A stretch of 34,671 nt of DNA from Flavobacteriales bacterium UBA7325 (GCA_002471375.1 DKPV01000015.1:1-34671); one strand, 5' to 3'; numbered from the stretch's first letter, positions 16,537 to 25,066 are shown. The notes: generated by a model from the sequence alone, not told the origin. Numbers and translations are program-made.

Positions 16537-18420
16537 TTATACTAAATCTATACTTCTCTCAATGAATTTACTCAAAGCTTCACCTTTCAACATGCCCTGA
16601 GCTAACATTGCTATGTCCGTGAGCTGTTTGATTTTTCTTTCCTGAGACTTCTTGGTCTTCGTACTTAATATATCAGAGATCTTCTCGTGATTTGCGTTCA
16701 CTACAATGTTATGCATATCAGGAAAAGCTCCCATAAACCCACCCATTTGTTGCTGTTCCTTCATTCTACGAACGAATTCTGGTTGAGTAATAATAATCGG
16801 AGCATCTGCTGAATTCATGCTTTCGAATTGGATAGAGAATTTTTCTTTATCCACAATTTCTTCAAACATTGGCTTCAAAGTATCCTCATCTTCTTTTGAT
16901 AATTTTGATGGAATCTCTTCGTCCTTTTGAATCAGGTTGTCAAGTGTGTCTGAATCAACACGAGCAAATGAAATATTTTCCTCTGATTGCTCCATTTTAC
17001 TAATCCAATGAGGAACGAGAGGTCCAGCAAGGTGCAATACATCGTATCCACGTTCTTTAGCCTTTTGAACGAACCCAAACTGTTCCTCTGGTTCATTCGA
17101 ATAAAGAATTACCACCTTCTCATCTTTGTTCGTTTGAAGTGTTGCAATTTTCTCTTTGTAATCTTCGATTGTGAAATGTTCACCATCCGTATTTTTCATG
17201 AGAGTGAAGTTCTTTGCTTTCTCGGCAAACTTATCATCAGAAAGTGATCCGTATTGAACAAATACATTTAAGTCAGCCCATTTATCTTCAAAGTCCTTTC
17301 GGTCATTTTTGAACATCTGACCAAGTTTATCAGCAACCTTTTTCGTGATATGTGTTGAGATTTTCTTGACATTCGAATCACTCTGCAGGTATGATCTAGA
17401 GACATTTAAAGGAATGTCTGGAGAATCAATTACACCATGAAGTAATGTCAAGAATTCAGGTACTATCTCCTCCACGCTGTCAGTGATAAATACTTGATTT
17501 GAATAAAGATTGATTTTATTTCGCTGAACTTCAATATTTTCAGAAATTTTAGGGAAATACAGAATTCCTGTCAGGTTGAATGGGTAATCAACATTCAAGT
17601 GAATATGGAACAACGGATTTTCAAAAGTTGAAGGATACAGTTCTCTGTAAAAGCCATCATAATCATCTTTCGATAAGTCTGCTGGCGCTTTCGTCCATGC
17701 AGGGCTAACATTATTTACTTGATTGACAACTTCTACCGCTACACGTTTTACTTTTCCATCATCATCCTTCTCTCCATTCGGATCATCTTGGTAATCTGTC
17801 TTAGTTCCAAAAACAATTGGGTGTGGCAAAAACTTGCAGTATTTGCTAAGTATTCCCTGAACTCTATCCTTCTCCAAAAACTCAATCGAGTCTTCAGCAA
17901 TATGAAGAATAATATCAGTACCTCTATCTGTCTTCTCTATTTCTTGAATCGTAAATTCTGGAGTACCATCACTTTCCCATTGAACAGGCTTAGCACCTTC
18001 TTTGTGAGATAGCGTTTGTATCTGAACACGATCTGAAACCATGAACCCAGAGTAGAATCCTAAACCGAAGTGACCAATAATTTGCTCTGCTCCTTCTTCA
18101 CCTTTGTATTTCTCAACAAACTCTTCGGCACCCGAAAATGCAATTTGATTGATATACTTTTCTATCTCTTCTTCGGTCATCCCGACTCCTCGATCACGAA
18201 TTGTCAGCGTCTTCTCCTCTTTATTCAGAAGCACTTCGACTTGTAACTCTCCTAATTCACCTTTAAATTCTCCGTTTGACGAGAGAAATTTAACTTTTTG
18301 ACTGGCATCAACTGCATTCGAAACGAGCTCACGTAAAAAGATTTCGTGATCCGAATACAAGAATTTTTTAATGATTGGAAAAATGTTTTCCGTTTGAACA
18401 TTAATTTGACCTGTTTTCAT
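16537..18420 (-). CDS. htpG: Molecular chaperone HtpG (bacterial Hsp90)
   Basis: Cytosolic ATP-dependent chaperone for stress-denatured and client proteins. The 627-residue protein has the GHKL ATPase domain at the N-terminus with its three nucleotide motifs: ELVSNAVDAS (about 34-43), IRDRGVGM (about 93-100) and GHFGLGFYSGFMV (about 115-127). The middle domain carries the IPLNVSRSYLQ segment with the catalytic Arg, and the C-terminal dimerisation domain ends the protein without the eukaryotic MEEVD tail. Length is normal. It has its own upstream control region with a sigma-54-like element and paired inverted repeats (18452-18512), and a terminator 5 nt after the stop. Heat or envelope-stress induction is therefore likely. 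Identification is certain. Confidence 0.97.
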   Translation of the reverse strand: MKTGQINVQTENIFPIIKKFLYSDHEIFLRELVSNAVDASQKVKFLSSNGEFKGELGELQVEVLLNKEEKTLTIRDRGVGMTEEEIEKYINQIAFSGAEEFVEKYKGEEGAEQIIGHFGLGFYSGFMVSDRVQIQTLSHKEGAKPVQWESDGTPEFTIQEIEKTDRGTDIILHIAEDSIEFLEKDRVQGILSKYCKFLPHPIVFGTKTDYQDDPNGEKDDDGKVKRVAVEVVNQVNNVSPAWTKAPADLSKDDYDGFYRELYPSTFENPLFHIHLNVDYPFNLTGILYFPKISENIEVQRNKINLYSNQVFITDSVEEIVPEFLTLLHGVIDSPDIPLNVSRSYLQSDSNVKKISTHITKKVADKLGQMFKNDRKDFEDKWADLNVFVQYGSLSDDKFAEKAKNFTLMKNTDGEHFTIEDYKEKIATLQTNKDEKVVILYSNEPEEQFGFVQKAKERGYDVLHLAGPLVPHWISKMEQSEENISFARVDSDTLDNLIQKDEEIPSKLSKEDEDTLKPMFEEIVDKEKFSIQFESMNSADAPIIITQPEFVRRMKEQQQMGGFMGAFPDMHNIVVNANHEKISDILSTKTKKSQERKIKQLTDIAMLAQGMLKGEALSKFIERSIDLV

Positions 18421-18451
18421 CTATTTTTTTCTTTTATTTCGTCAAACCTAT

Positions 18452-18467
18452 GTCAATCTCTATGCCA
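18452..18467 (-). promoter_or_regulatory. Sigma-54-like (-24/-12) promoter of htpG
   Basis: Reading the - strand, TGGCATAGAGATTGAC (18467-18452) has the spacing of the sigma-54 consensus TGGCACG-N4-TTGC, with GG and the TTG intact and the final C replaced by A. It would start transcription about 20 nt before the htpG ATG. No TAnnTTTG box is found for this gene. The assignment is inference from pattern. Confidence 0.45.
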
Positions 18468-18480
18468 TCACAGGCTTTAT

Positions 18481-18512
18481 GACAAAATGTCCTAATTAAT
18501 AGACAACATGGC
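18481..18512. promoter_or_regulatory. Paired inverted-repeat activator sites upstream of htpG
   Basis: GACA-AAA-TGTC (18481-18491) and GACA-ACA-TGGC (18502-18512) are two copies of one dyad element, the second with one mismatch. Their starts are exactly 21 bp apart, two helical turns, and lie just upstream of the sigma-54-like box. This is the layout expected for a dimeric activator binding as two dimers on one DNA face. Confidence 0.45.
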
Positions 18513-18554
18513 ATTAAACTTTCATTATTTTTACAAAAAAACGAAACGAGTTTA

Positions 18555-20036
18555 GTGGTTTATTCAATCTTTATATTCTTGTTACTCCTTATATTACTCC
18601 GCTATTCTAGGCTAACGCAGATAGAAGGAGTATCTCGGTGGGCCATGATTTTCGGATACTGCATAAAAGTTCTCGTTGGGCTCTATTTTCTATTCATCTA
18701 TTCTGAATTTTACGGAAGCGGCATGCTTACTGCAGATGCTGGGGACTTTATGCGTGAAGGTAAACTCCTCAATGATGTTTTTTACTCATCCCCAATCCAT
18801 TATTTCAAGTTTCTCACTGGTTGGAATTACTCACATCAAGAAGTACTTACTCATCTTGGAGATATGAACCACTGGGATGTAGGTGCTCAGTCGATTCTTA
18901 ATTATAATCGCAATATCCTAAGATTCCATAGCGTAATTCACTTTATCAGTTTTGGTGATCCTGTTATTCACATGCTTGTTCTTAGTTTTATTTCACTGCT
19001 TGGAATTAAGCACATGGTGATCGGTGTGAAAGGAATTTCAAACATTTATTCAAATTTTATATTCTGGATATTTTTGCTAGCTCCGAGTGTTATATTCTGG
19101 GGGTCAAGTGTGCTTAAAGAACCATTAATGTTGCTAGGTATAGGCCTATTCATTAGAGGGGCTTTTGCAAATGACCCTAAAAAGAAAAAATGGATCTTAA
19201 TAGTTCTAGGGACGTTCTTCATGCTGGGTTTCAAACCATATGTGTTCATAGCCATGATTCCTGCGCTGCTATTTGTAGGGATTTATCGTATCATTCCGAA
19301 GTACAAACTAGTAAGTGCATTTACAATTATGTTGGCGTTTGTTAGTCTACCAATATTGATCCTCAGCGAACAAAGAGATGCACTATTAAAAAAAGTAGCA
19401 CGAAAACAGGCCGATTTTAAGAACATTGGGACTGGAGGTTTGATTACTGGTCAAGAAGGGTCAAAATATTATTTTCTTCCTGAAGTATTTGAGGACCTAT
19501 CAATAACAGAAGATACGGTGCGGATACTTCGTCCAGTAAACGCTAGGGTAATCGATTATGGTGGGTTGGCAGACCCATATGATGTGACACTCTATCCTGA
19601 TCATGAAGCTCTATCTGTCTATTTTTATCGTCAGCGATCATCTGGATATTTCGATATTACCCAACTAGATGGTTCAATTGGGCAGTTATTCCAAATAGCT
19701 CCGGAAGCCCTCAGCAATGCATTACTCCGACCTTACCCTACTGATGGAGGAAGTTGGTTACGTATACCTGCCATGATTGAAATATGGGCAGTTTTGCTCT
19801 TTCTTGCAATTGCAATCTATAGAAGGAGAAAATTTTCAGAAAAAGAAAGGGTGATTTTTGTTGCGCTCGTGCTATTTACTATTTGCCTCTCACTAATCAT
19901 TGGTTGGACAACTCCTGTCCTCGGTGCCCTAGTAAGATATAGAGTGCCTGTAATTGTCAGTCTACTTATAATGGGAGTAATGCTTCTTCGGACGAGAAAT
20001 TTAGTTGATCAGCAAGAGCTTAATCCTGGTCAGTAA
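18555..20036 (+). CDS. Polytopic inner-membrane protein of unknown function
   Basis: A 493-residue membrane protein with about nine to ten hydrophobic spans: one at the extreme N-terminus (IFIFLLLLILL), a group at about 30-55, 135-265 and two near the C-terminus (about 415-485). Between about 270 and 405 is a large hydrophilic loop, presumably periplasmic. The architecture of many spans plus one large loop resembles O-antigen ligases, polymerases or membrane glycosyltransferases, but I see no diagnostic motif and do not assign it. The start is GTG at 18555; the next Met would cut away the first span. A near -7 box (TATTTTTA, 18527-18534) lies upstream. Its last 17 bases overlap the convergent Nudix gene. 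No polysaccharide genes adjoin it. Confidence 0.75.
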   Translation: MVYSIFIFLLLLILLRYSRLTQIEGVSRWAMIFGYCIKVLVGLYFLFIYSEFYGSGMLTADAGDFMREGKLLNDVFYSSPIHYFKFLTGWNYSHQEVLTHLGDMNHWDVGAQSILNYNRNILRFHSVIHFISFGDPVIHMLVLSFISLLGIKHMVIGVKGISNIYSNFIFWIFLLAPSVIFWGSSVLKEPLMLLGIGLFIRGAFANDPKKKKWILIVLGTFFMLGFKPYVFIAMIPALLFVGIYRIIPKYKLVSAFTIMLAFVSLPILILSEQRDALLKKVARKQADFKNIGTGGLITGQEGSKYYFLPEVFEDLSITEDTVRILRPVNARVIDYGGLADPYDVTLYPDHEALSVYFYRQRSSGYFDITQLDGSIGQLFQIAPEALSNALLRPYPTDGGSWLRIPAMIEIWAVLLFLAIAIYRRRKFSEKERVIFVALVLFTICLSLIIGWTTPVLGALVRYRVPVIVSLLIMGVMLLRTRNLVDQQELNPGQ

Positions 20037-20652
20037 CAACTTTTTTACCTTGCTCAACAAATTGGTCAAGCACTTCATTTATTGATCCGTAAGTTCGCCC
20101 TCTTATAGCAAGCATATATTCCTTGGACATCCATTTAGCCTTGGTAATACCTTCCTTTCTTTCTGGCAAGGTTTCCTTAGTTCCCGTATATTTCATAATG
20201 TACCAAACTGTTCGCTTCAAAGCTGGCCTTCCTTTAAACTTCATCGTATGATAGGTAACGCATAGCTTGTTAGAAATCTCATGACCCTTGATGCCACATT
20301 CTTCTTCAACCTCTCGAAGGGCTGCTACTTTGGTCTTTTCACCTTTATCGATTTTTCCTTTTGGAATATCCCACATTCCTTTTCTCTTGATAAGCAGATA
20401 CTTCTTTTTTCTTTTCACCAATCCACCAGCCGCATCAATCTTTATGTGTGTCTCAAAAACTTCATTGAAGGTCTTTTCCGGATCAGCAGAAACGATTTGT
20501 AAGGGACAATCCACTGAACAATCTATGAGAAGCGCGCGGGACTGTTTCTCGAAGGAATCAATCTTCTTTGCTCTTAAAATTGGGAAATTGTTCGTAACCT
20601 CTTCCTTTTCAATAAAGATTACTGGTTTATGATCAACAAATACTTTGTACAT
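20020..20652 (-). CDS. Nudix hydrolase with N-terminal extension
   Basis: Predicted nucleoside-diphosphate-linked pyrophosphatase. From ATG 20652 it has 210 residues. A complete Nudix box runs from Gly99 to Ile121 (GKIDKGE, then REVEEECGI), so metal-binding Glu residues are intact. The N-terminal 70 residues form an extra beta-rich domain that is typical of Nudix proteins of this phylum; its role is unknown. A GTG at 20658, two codons upstream, is also possible. The gene is head-to-head with pyrE: the start codons lie 8 nt apart, and the pyrE -7 box covers this gene's start. The 3' end overlaps the membrane-protein gene by 17 bp. Substrate unknown. Confidence 0.88.
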   Translation of the reverse strand: MYKVFVDHKPVIFIEKEEVTNNFPILRAKKIDSFEKQSRALLIDCSVDCPLQIVSADPEKTFNEVFETHIKIDAAGGLVKRKKKYLLIKRKGMWDIPKGKIDKGEKTKVAALREVEEECGIKGHEISNKLCVTYHTMKFKGRPALKRTVWYIMKYTGTKETLPERKEGITKAKWMSKEYMLAIRGRTYGSINEVLDQFVEQGKKVVTDQD

Positions 20653-20655
20653 TTG
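20648..20655 (+). promoter_or_regulatory. -7 promoter box of pyrE, overlapping the Nudix start codon
   Basis: TACATTTG is a perfect TAnnTTTG box ending 5 nt before the pyrE ATG, predicting a leaderless or near-leaderless mRNA. On the other strand the same bases include the ATG of the divergent Nudix gene (20652-20650). Confidence 0.5.
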
Positions 20656-20660
20656 CACCC

Positions 20661-21302
20661 ATGATTTTGAATGAAGACAAGGCTTTAAAAGTAGCAGAAT
20701 TTTTGCTACAAATCAAGGCAATTAAGTTGCAACCGAAGGATCCATTTACATGGGCAAGTGGAATTAAATCTCCAATCTATTGTGACAACCGCATAACTCT
20801 TTCTTACCCAAACATAAGGACCTTTATTCGCCAAGGTTATGCCGAAGCTGTATTGGACCACTATGGTAAGCCGGATGTTATTGCTGGTGTTGCCACTGGT
20901 GGAATTGCGCAAGGCGCATTAGTTGCTCAAGAACTTGGACTCCCGTTCATTTATGTGAGAAGCGAAGCAAAGAAACACGGCATGACAAATCAAATCGAGG
21001 GATATTTCGAAAAAGGTCAAAAAGTTGTCGTTATTGAAGACTTAATCTCAACAGGAGGAAGTAGTTTAAAAGCTGTCGATGCCATGCGTGAAGCAGGACT
21101 TGATGTCAAAGGACTCATTGCAATTTTCACTTATGGATTCCAAGCAGCTGAAGTGAACTTCAGCGAAGCTGAGTGCCCATACGTAACTTTGACCAATTAC
21201 GACGTGCTATTGGAGCATGTACGAGAAGCTAGTTTAGCTTCGAGCGACGATTTAGATTCGTTGAATGATTGGCGAAAGAACCCTACCAAGTGGAAAAAAT
21301 AG
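20661..21302 (+). CDS. pyrE: Orotate phosphoribosyltransferase
   Basis: Transfers orotate to PRPP to give orotidine monophosphate, step five of pyrimidine synthesis, in the cytosol. The 213 residues show the type I PRTase fold with FTWASGIKSPIYCDNR at the N-terminus, the KKHGMTNQIEG flexible loop (catalytic Lys) and the PRPP-binding motif VVVIEDLISTGGSS (about 120-133). Length matches the enzyme. The start is fixed by the adjacent -7 box. It is followed 6 nt later by an SRPBCC-fold gene, likely in the same transcript; no other pyrimidine genes are present. Identification is certain. Confidence 0.96.
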   Translation: MILNEDKALKVAEFLLQIKAIKLQPKDPFTWASGIKSPIYCDNRITLSYPNIRTFIRQGYAEAVLDHYGKPDVIAGVATGGIAQGALVAQELGLPFIYVRSEAKKHGMTNQIEGYFEKGQKVVVIEDLISTGGSSLKAVDAMREAGLDVKGLIAIFTYGFQAAEVNFSEAECPYVTLTNYDVLLEHVREASLASSDDLDSLNDWRKNPTKWKK

Positions 21303-21308
21303 TAAGCG

Positions 21309-21710
21309 ATGATTTTAGATAGTAACAAAGTAACCGTACCAGCATCACAACAAGAAATTTTTGACTTCTTGAAGGATGCCAACAATCTCTATCAAATTCT
21401 ACCGCAGGATAGTATCTCTGATTTCAAAGCAACAACTGACGATTGCTCTTTCAAAGTTCAAGGAGGTGTAACAATTTCTCTGATCCATGATGGTGAGGAA
21501 GGTATTGATAAGATCTTTATGAAATCGGGGGCAAAGTCTCCATTCCCCTTCAAGTTAACGATTGAAACAAATCCTGAAGGCGATAGCACTGTTGGATTCA
21601 TTCATTTCGATGGTGAAGTAAATATGTTCTTAAAAATGATGGTTGAAAAGCCATTGACAAACCTGTTCAACTACATGACGAACAAGTTAAAAGAGCATTT
21701 CACGAAATAA
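21309..21710 (+). CDS. SRPBCC (START-like) fold protein
   Basis: A 133-residue cytosolic protein whose pattern (VTVPASQQEIFDFLKDANNLYQILPQD at the start, strands with alternating hydrophobic residues, and a long C-terminal helix LKMMVEKPLTNLFNYMTNKLKEHF) fits the SRPBCC/polyketide-cyclase-like fold. These bind small hydrophobic ligands or act as adaptors. No catalytic motif can be seen. It follows pyrE by 6 nt and ends 1 nt from the convergent biotin-ligase gene. I recall the same neighbour order (pyrE, this protein, biotin ligase) from other Flavobacteriia, so it is probably a conserved gene of unknown role. Confidence 0.75.
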   Translation: MILDSNKVTVPASQQEIFDFLKDANNLYQILPQDSISDFKATTDDCSFKVQGGVTISLIHDGEEGIDKIFMKSGAKSPFPFKLTIETNPEGDSTVGFIHFDGEVNMFLKMMVEKPLTNLFNYMTNKLKEHFTK

Positions 21711-21711
21711 T

Positions 21712-22434
21712 CTAGCGAAAAGAAATTTCCTTTAAGGTGTACTCGATTGTTTCTGCACCTCTTTCCATTCGGAGTTTACCTTCCGATGAAACGCCAGTAA
21801 TAACGCCTTCGAATTCGCCATTTTTATCGGTGTAACTCGACCTTACATTTATGCGATAGAGCGAATTTAAGTACCGTTTATCGAGATTAATATCCGCCCA
21901 GTACTTCTCCCAAACGCCATTCATCACGTGAATAAATGAGAAGTAAAGTTCATTCAAGATGTATTGCTTTCCAGATTCTAATGACATACTAGTAGCATTA
22001 ATGGCTCCGAAATCTTTCTGATTTACATTTAAGCCAATTCCAATAATGGAACTTTTTATCTCCTTACCAGAAATATGATTCTCAATCAATATCCCACCGA
22101 TTTTAACCCCATTTACATAGACATCATTGGGCCATTTTATTTCTGATTCTATACCTTGTTGCTTTAAGAATTCATGTATTCCAAGCGAGATAAGCTGAGT
22201 AATCCTGAACTGTCGATTTACTGACAGATTGACGTCATCAAGATAAATACTCAAAGTAAGGTTCATCCCAGCAAGAGATTGCCATTCAGCATCACGCTGA
22301 CCTTTCCCAGCGAACTGGTGGTCTGCCATTATTACCGTTCCTGATGACAAACCTTGCTCTTTTACTAGATTGGCAACATAATTGTTCGTTGAATCTACAG
22401 AATCTAAATGAATTAATTTCCGTCCGAAATGCAT
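21712..22434 (-). CDS. birA: Biotin--[acetyl-CoA-carboxylase] ligase
   Basis: Activates biotin with ATP and attaches it to the carboxyl-carrier subunit of acetyl-CoA carboxylase, needed for fatty-acid synthesis. The 240-residue protein has DSTNNYV near the N-terminus, the nucleotide/biotin loop GKGQRDAEWQS (about 44-54; usual form GRGRRGRxW), the KWPNDVYVNGVKIGGILIE block (about 99-117) and a small C-terminal SH3-like domain (about 195-240). There is no N-terminal DNA-binding helix-turn-helix, so it is a monofunctional ligase and not a biotin repressor. Its own -7 box (22468-22461) faces the rsfS promoter. Identification is firm. Confidence 0.94.
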   Translation of the reverse strand: MHFGRKLIHLDSVDSTNNYVANLVKEQGLSSGTVIMADHQFAGKGQRDAEWQSLAGMNLTLSIYLDDVNLSVNRQFRITQLISLGIHEFLKQQGIESEIKWPNDVYVNGVKIGGILIENHISGKEIKSSIIGIGLNVNQKDFGAINATSMSLESGKQYILNELYFSFIHVMNGVWEKYWADINLDKRYLNSLYRINVRSSYTDKNGEFEGVITGVSSEGKLRMERGAETIEYTLKEISFR

Positions 22435-22460
22435 ACTGTATTTTTAACAGTTAGAGTTTT

Positions 22461-22468
22461 CAAATGTA
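22461..22468 (-). promoter_or_regulatory. -7 promoter box of birA
   Basis: Reading the - strand, TACATTTG is a perfect TAnnTTTG box 26 nt before the birA ATG. It lies 22 nt from the oppositely directed rsfS box, so the two promoters are back to back. Confidence 0.5.
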
Positions 22469-22490
22469 CGGCTTTATTCATTTTTAAACG

Positions 22491-22498
22491 TAGATTTG
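22491..22498 (+). promoter_or_regulatory. -7 promoter box of the rsfS-ftsH operon
   Basis: TAGATTTG is a perfect TAnnTTTG box 19 nt before the rsfS ATG at 22518. No TTG was found at the -33 distance. Confidence 0.5.
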
Positions 22499-22517
22499 TA
22501 TAGATATAGACAACTGA

Positions 22518-22895
22518 ATGAGCAAACAACAAAATGATACTGATTCTAAACGATTGTGTGATACAATTGTAGAGGGTATGCAAGAAAATAAAGCGAATGA
22601 TATTGTGGTACTCGATTTAAGAGAAATTGAAACTGCCGTATGTGATTTTTTCGTGATTTGTAGTGGAGAATCATCTACTCAAGTGGATGGAATTAGTTCA
22701 TCAGTTGAAAGGCATACACTTAAGGAATTGTCCGAAAAACCATGGCGCATTGAAGGTAAAAGTCAAAGTGAATGGATTTTAATGGATTACATTAACGTTG
22801 TTGCACATGTTTTTTACAAAGATACGCGCACATTTTATGACCTTGAAGATCTTTGGGCAGATGCTGTTCGAGTAGATGTTCCAAACCTTAATTAA
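22518..22895 (+). CDS. rsfS: Ribosome silencing factor RsfS
   Basis: Binds ribosomal protein uL14 and blocks joining of the two ribosomal subunits, saving energy in starvation. The 125 residues match the RsfS/Iojap (DUF143) family: DIVVLDLREIETAVCDFFVICSG, then STQVDGISSSVE, WRIEGKSQSEWILMDYINVVAHVF and the terminal FYDLEDLWADA. Length is usual. First gene of the rsfS-ftsH-DUF2007-cdsA-psd run, 8 nt before ftsH. This puts ribosome hibernation, membrane protein quality control and phospholipid synthesis under one promoter. Identification is certain. Confidence 0.95.
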   Translation: MSKQQNDTDSKRLCDTIVEGMQENKANDIVVLDLREIETAVCDFFVICSGESSTQVDGISSSVERHTLKELSEKPWRIEGKSQSEWILMDYINVVAHVFYKDTRTFYDLEDLWADAVRVDVPNLN

Positions 22896-22903
22896 TACAA
22901 CTA

Positions 22904-25066
22904 ATGGCAGACCAAAAATCAAATAACGGGAAGAAGAAAAGCGCGTTTTCAGTATACTGGATATATGCGCTTGTAGGAGTTGCTCTCATTGCGGCAAACT
23001 TCTATTTTTCAGCTGGAACTTCCGGAGAAATTAAAGACCAGGAAACATTCTTCGAATTAGCGGAGTCTGGATACGTGACTGAAGTCATGGTAATTAATCG
23101 TTCACGCGTAGATTTCAAACTCACGAAAGACGGAAAGAGCTTTATTGAGAAGGAAAGTGGTGAAGACTACAATGCCATGTCAAAAACGCTTAGCGAAGGC
23201 CGCAACATAAGTTCAGGAAATCCTAAATTCTCATTACGCATGGGAGATTTTGGATATTTCCAGGAGAAAATGGATGAAGTAAATGAGCGTAGAAAAGCGA
23301 CGGACGCAACATCTCGACCTATAAAATATGGTCAAGATGAAGAGATCAATTACTTCAGTAACATCCTCGGTTTTATGCTGCCAATCCTTATCCTAATTGC
23401 AATATGGGTATTCGTCATGCGACGTATGAGTGGCGGAGGTGGCGCCGGTGGTGCTGGACAGATTTTCAATATTGGAAAATCGAAAGCCAAAGTTTACGAA
23501 AAAGGAAAGTCTACGGATGTTACTTTTAATGATGTAGCGGGGCTTGAAGGAGCAAAAGAAGAAGTTCAAGAAATCGTTGAGTTCTTAAAAACACCGAAAA
23601 AATATACGAAGCTCGGTGCCAAAATCCCTAAAGGGGCATTACTAGTAGGCCCTCCCGGAACAGGTAAAACCCTTCTTGCGAAGGCAGTTGCTGGTGAGGC
23701 TAAAGTTCCTTTCTTCTCTCTATCAGGTTCTGATTTCGTTGAGATGTTTGTTGGTGTTGGTGCTTCGAGAGTACGTGATTTATTCAAACAAGCAAAGGAG
23801 AAATCGCCTTCAATAATTTTCATTGATGAGATTGATGCAATCGGTCGATCTAGAGGAAAGAACAATAGTTTCGGCTCTAATGATGAGCGTGAGAATACCC
23901 TTAATCAACTCTTAACTGAGATGGATGGATTCGGGACTAACTCTGGAGTAATCATCTTAGCTGCAACTAACCGTGCCGATGTACTAGATAAAGCCTTGAT
24001 GAGAGCTGGTCGATTTGATCGTCAGATTTATGTTGACATGCCTGACATCAACGAGAGAAACGAAATATTCAAAGTTCACTTGAAGCCACTAAAACTAGCT
24101 GAAGGATTAGACGTTGATTTCTTAGCAAGACAGACTCCAGGATTCTCCGGAGCGGATATTGCAAATCTTTGTAACGAAGCGGCATTAATTGCAGCCAGGG
24201 GAGATAAAGAATCAGTTGAAAAGCAAGATTTCTTAGATGCCGTTGATAGAATCATTGGTGGTCTTGAGAAGAAAAACAAAATCATCACACCAGAGGAAAA
24301 ACGTGCAATCGCCTTTCACGAGGCTGGTCACGCGACTACGTCTTGGTTGTTAGAACATGCTCATCCATTGGTGAAAGTAACAATTGTACCACGTGGTCAA
24401 TCATTAGGTGCTGCTTGGTATTTACCTGAAGAAAGAAGTATTACAACAAAGGAGCAAATCCTTGATGACATGTGCAGTGCACTTGGAGGTAGAGCTGCAG
24501 AAGAAATTACATTCGGTAAAATTAGTACTGGTGCATTAAGTGATCTTGAGAAAGTAACGAAACAAGCATATGCTATGGTTTCAATGTACGGACTCAGTGA
24601 AAAAATTGGAAATATTTCTTTCTACGATCCACAAGGTCAAGGCGGATTCACTAAACCATATTCTGACAATACTGCTCAGATCATGGATGAAGAGGTAAGT
24701 AAGATGATCGAAGGTCAGTATGACCGTGCTCTTAAACTCCTGAAAGACCACACGAAAGAACTTACGCAACTTGCTGAGAAACTATTGGAAAGTGAAGTGA
24801 TCTTTAAGGAAGATCTTGAAGCTATTTTCGGTAAACGTCCATGGGATGTAGAAGCTGAAGCAGTAAAGAATGAATCCAAAAAAGAAGCATCATCTGAAGA
24901 ATCAGAAGAAGTGAAATCGACTGAAAATGAAACTTCTACTGAAGAATCAACTGAGAAAGTTGTATCTTCTGAAACCAAAACAGATGATTCAACATCTGAA
25001 ACTACGAAGGACGATGAAGTGGATTCGAAAGAAATTAAACCTACTGAAGACAAAACTAGTGAGTGA
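22904..25066 (+). CDS. ftsH: ATP-dependent zinc metalloprotease FtsH
   Basis: Hexameric AAA+ protease of the inner membrane that extracts and degrades membrane and short-lived cytosolic proteins. Residues about 17-35 and 153-172 are the two membrane spans flanking a periplasmic domain. The AAA module has Walker A GPPGTGKT (249-256), Walker B FIDEID (306-311) and arginine fingers in RAGRFDR (about 368-373). The protease site is HEAGH (472-476) with the third zinc ligand Asp547 in GALSDLEK. The protein (720 residues) ends in an unusual tail of about 70 residues, almost only Glu, Ser, Thr, Lys and Asp (from about 650), longer than in most homologues. It overlaps the next gene by 8 bp. Confidence 0.97.
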   Translation: MADQKSNNGKKKSAFSVYWIYALVGVALIAANFYFSAGTSGEIKDQETFFELAESGYVTEVMVINRSRVDFKLTKDGKSFIEKESGEDYNAMSKTLSEGRNISSGNPKFSLRMGDFGYFQEKMDEVNERRKATDATSRPIKYGQDEEINYFSNILGFMLPILILIAIWVFVMRRMSGGGGAGGAGQIFNIGKSKAKVYEKGKSTDVTFNDVAGLEGAKEEVQEIVEFLKTPKKYTKLGAKIPKGALLVGPPGTGKTLLAKAVAGEAKVPFFSLSGSDFVEMFVGVGASRVRDLFKQAKEKSPSIIFIDEIDAIGRSRGKNNSFGSNDERENTLNQLLTEMDGFGTNSGVIILAATNRADVLDKALMRAGRFDRQIYVDMPDINERNEIFKVHLKPLKLAEGLDVDFLARQTPGFSGADIANLCNEAALIAARGDKESVEKQDFLDAVDRIIGGLEKKNKIITPEEKRAIAFHEAGHATTSWLLEHAHPLVKVTIVPRGQSLGAAWYLPEERSITTKEQILDDMCSALGGRAAEEITFGKISTGALSDLEKVTKQAYAMVSMYGLSEKIGNISFYDPQGQGGFTKPYSDNTAQIMDEEVSKMIEGQYDRALKLLKDHTKELTQLAEKLLESEVIFKEDLEAIFGKRPWDVEAEAVKNESKKEASSEESEEVKSTENETSTEESTEKVVSSETKTDDSTSETTKDDEVDSKEIKPTEDKTSE

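Noticed and set aside
24715..25053. Serine-rich reading frame of 112 codons on the - strand
   Set aside because: It is the reverse reading of the acidic, repetitive ftsH tail; the composition is an artefact of Ser/Glu codons and there is no start context or homologue-like pattern.
24927..25058. Lys/Leu-rich extension of the DUF2007 protein inside ftsH
   Set aside because: It is out-of-frame ftsH tail; the conserved part starts at GTG 25059.
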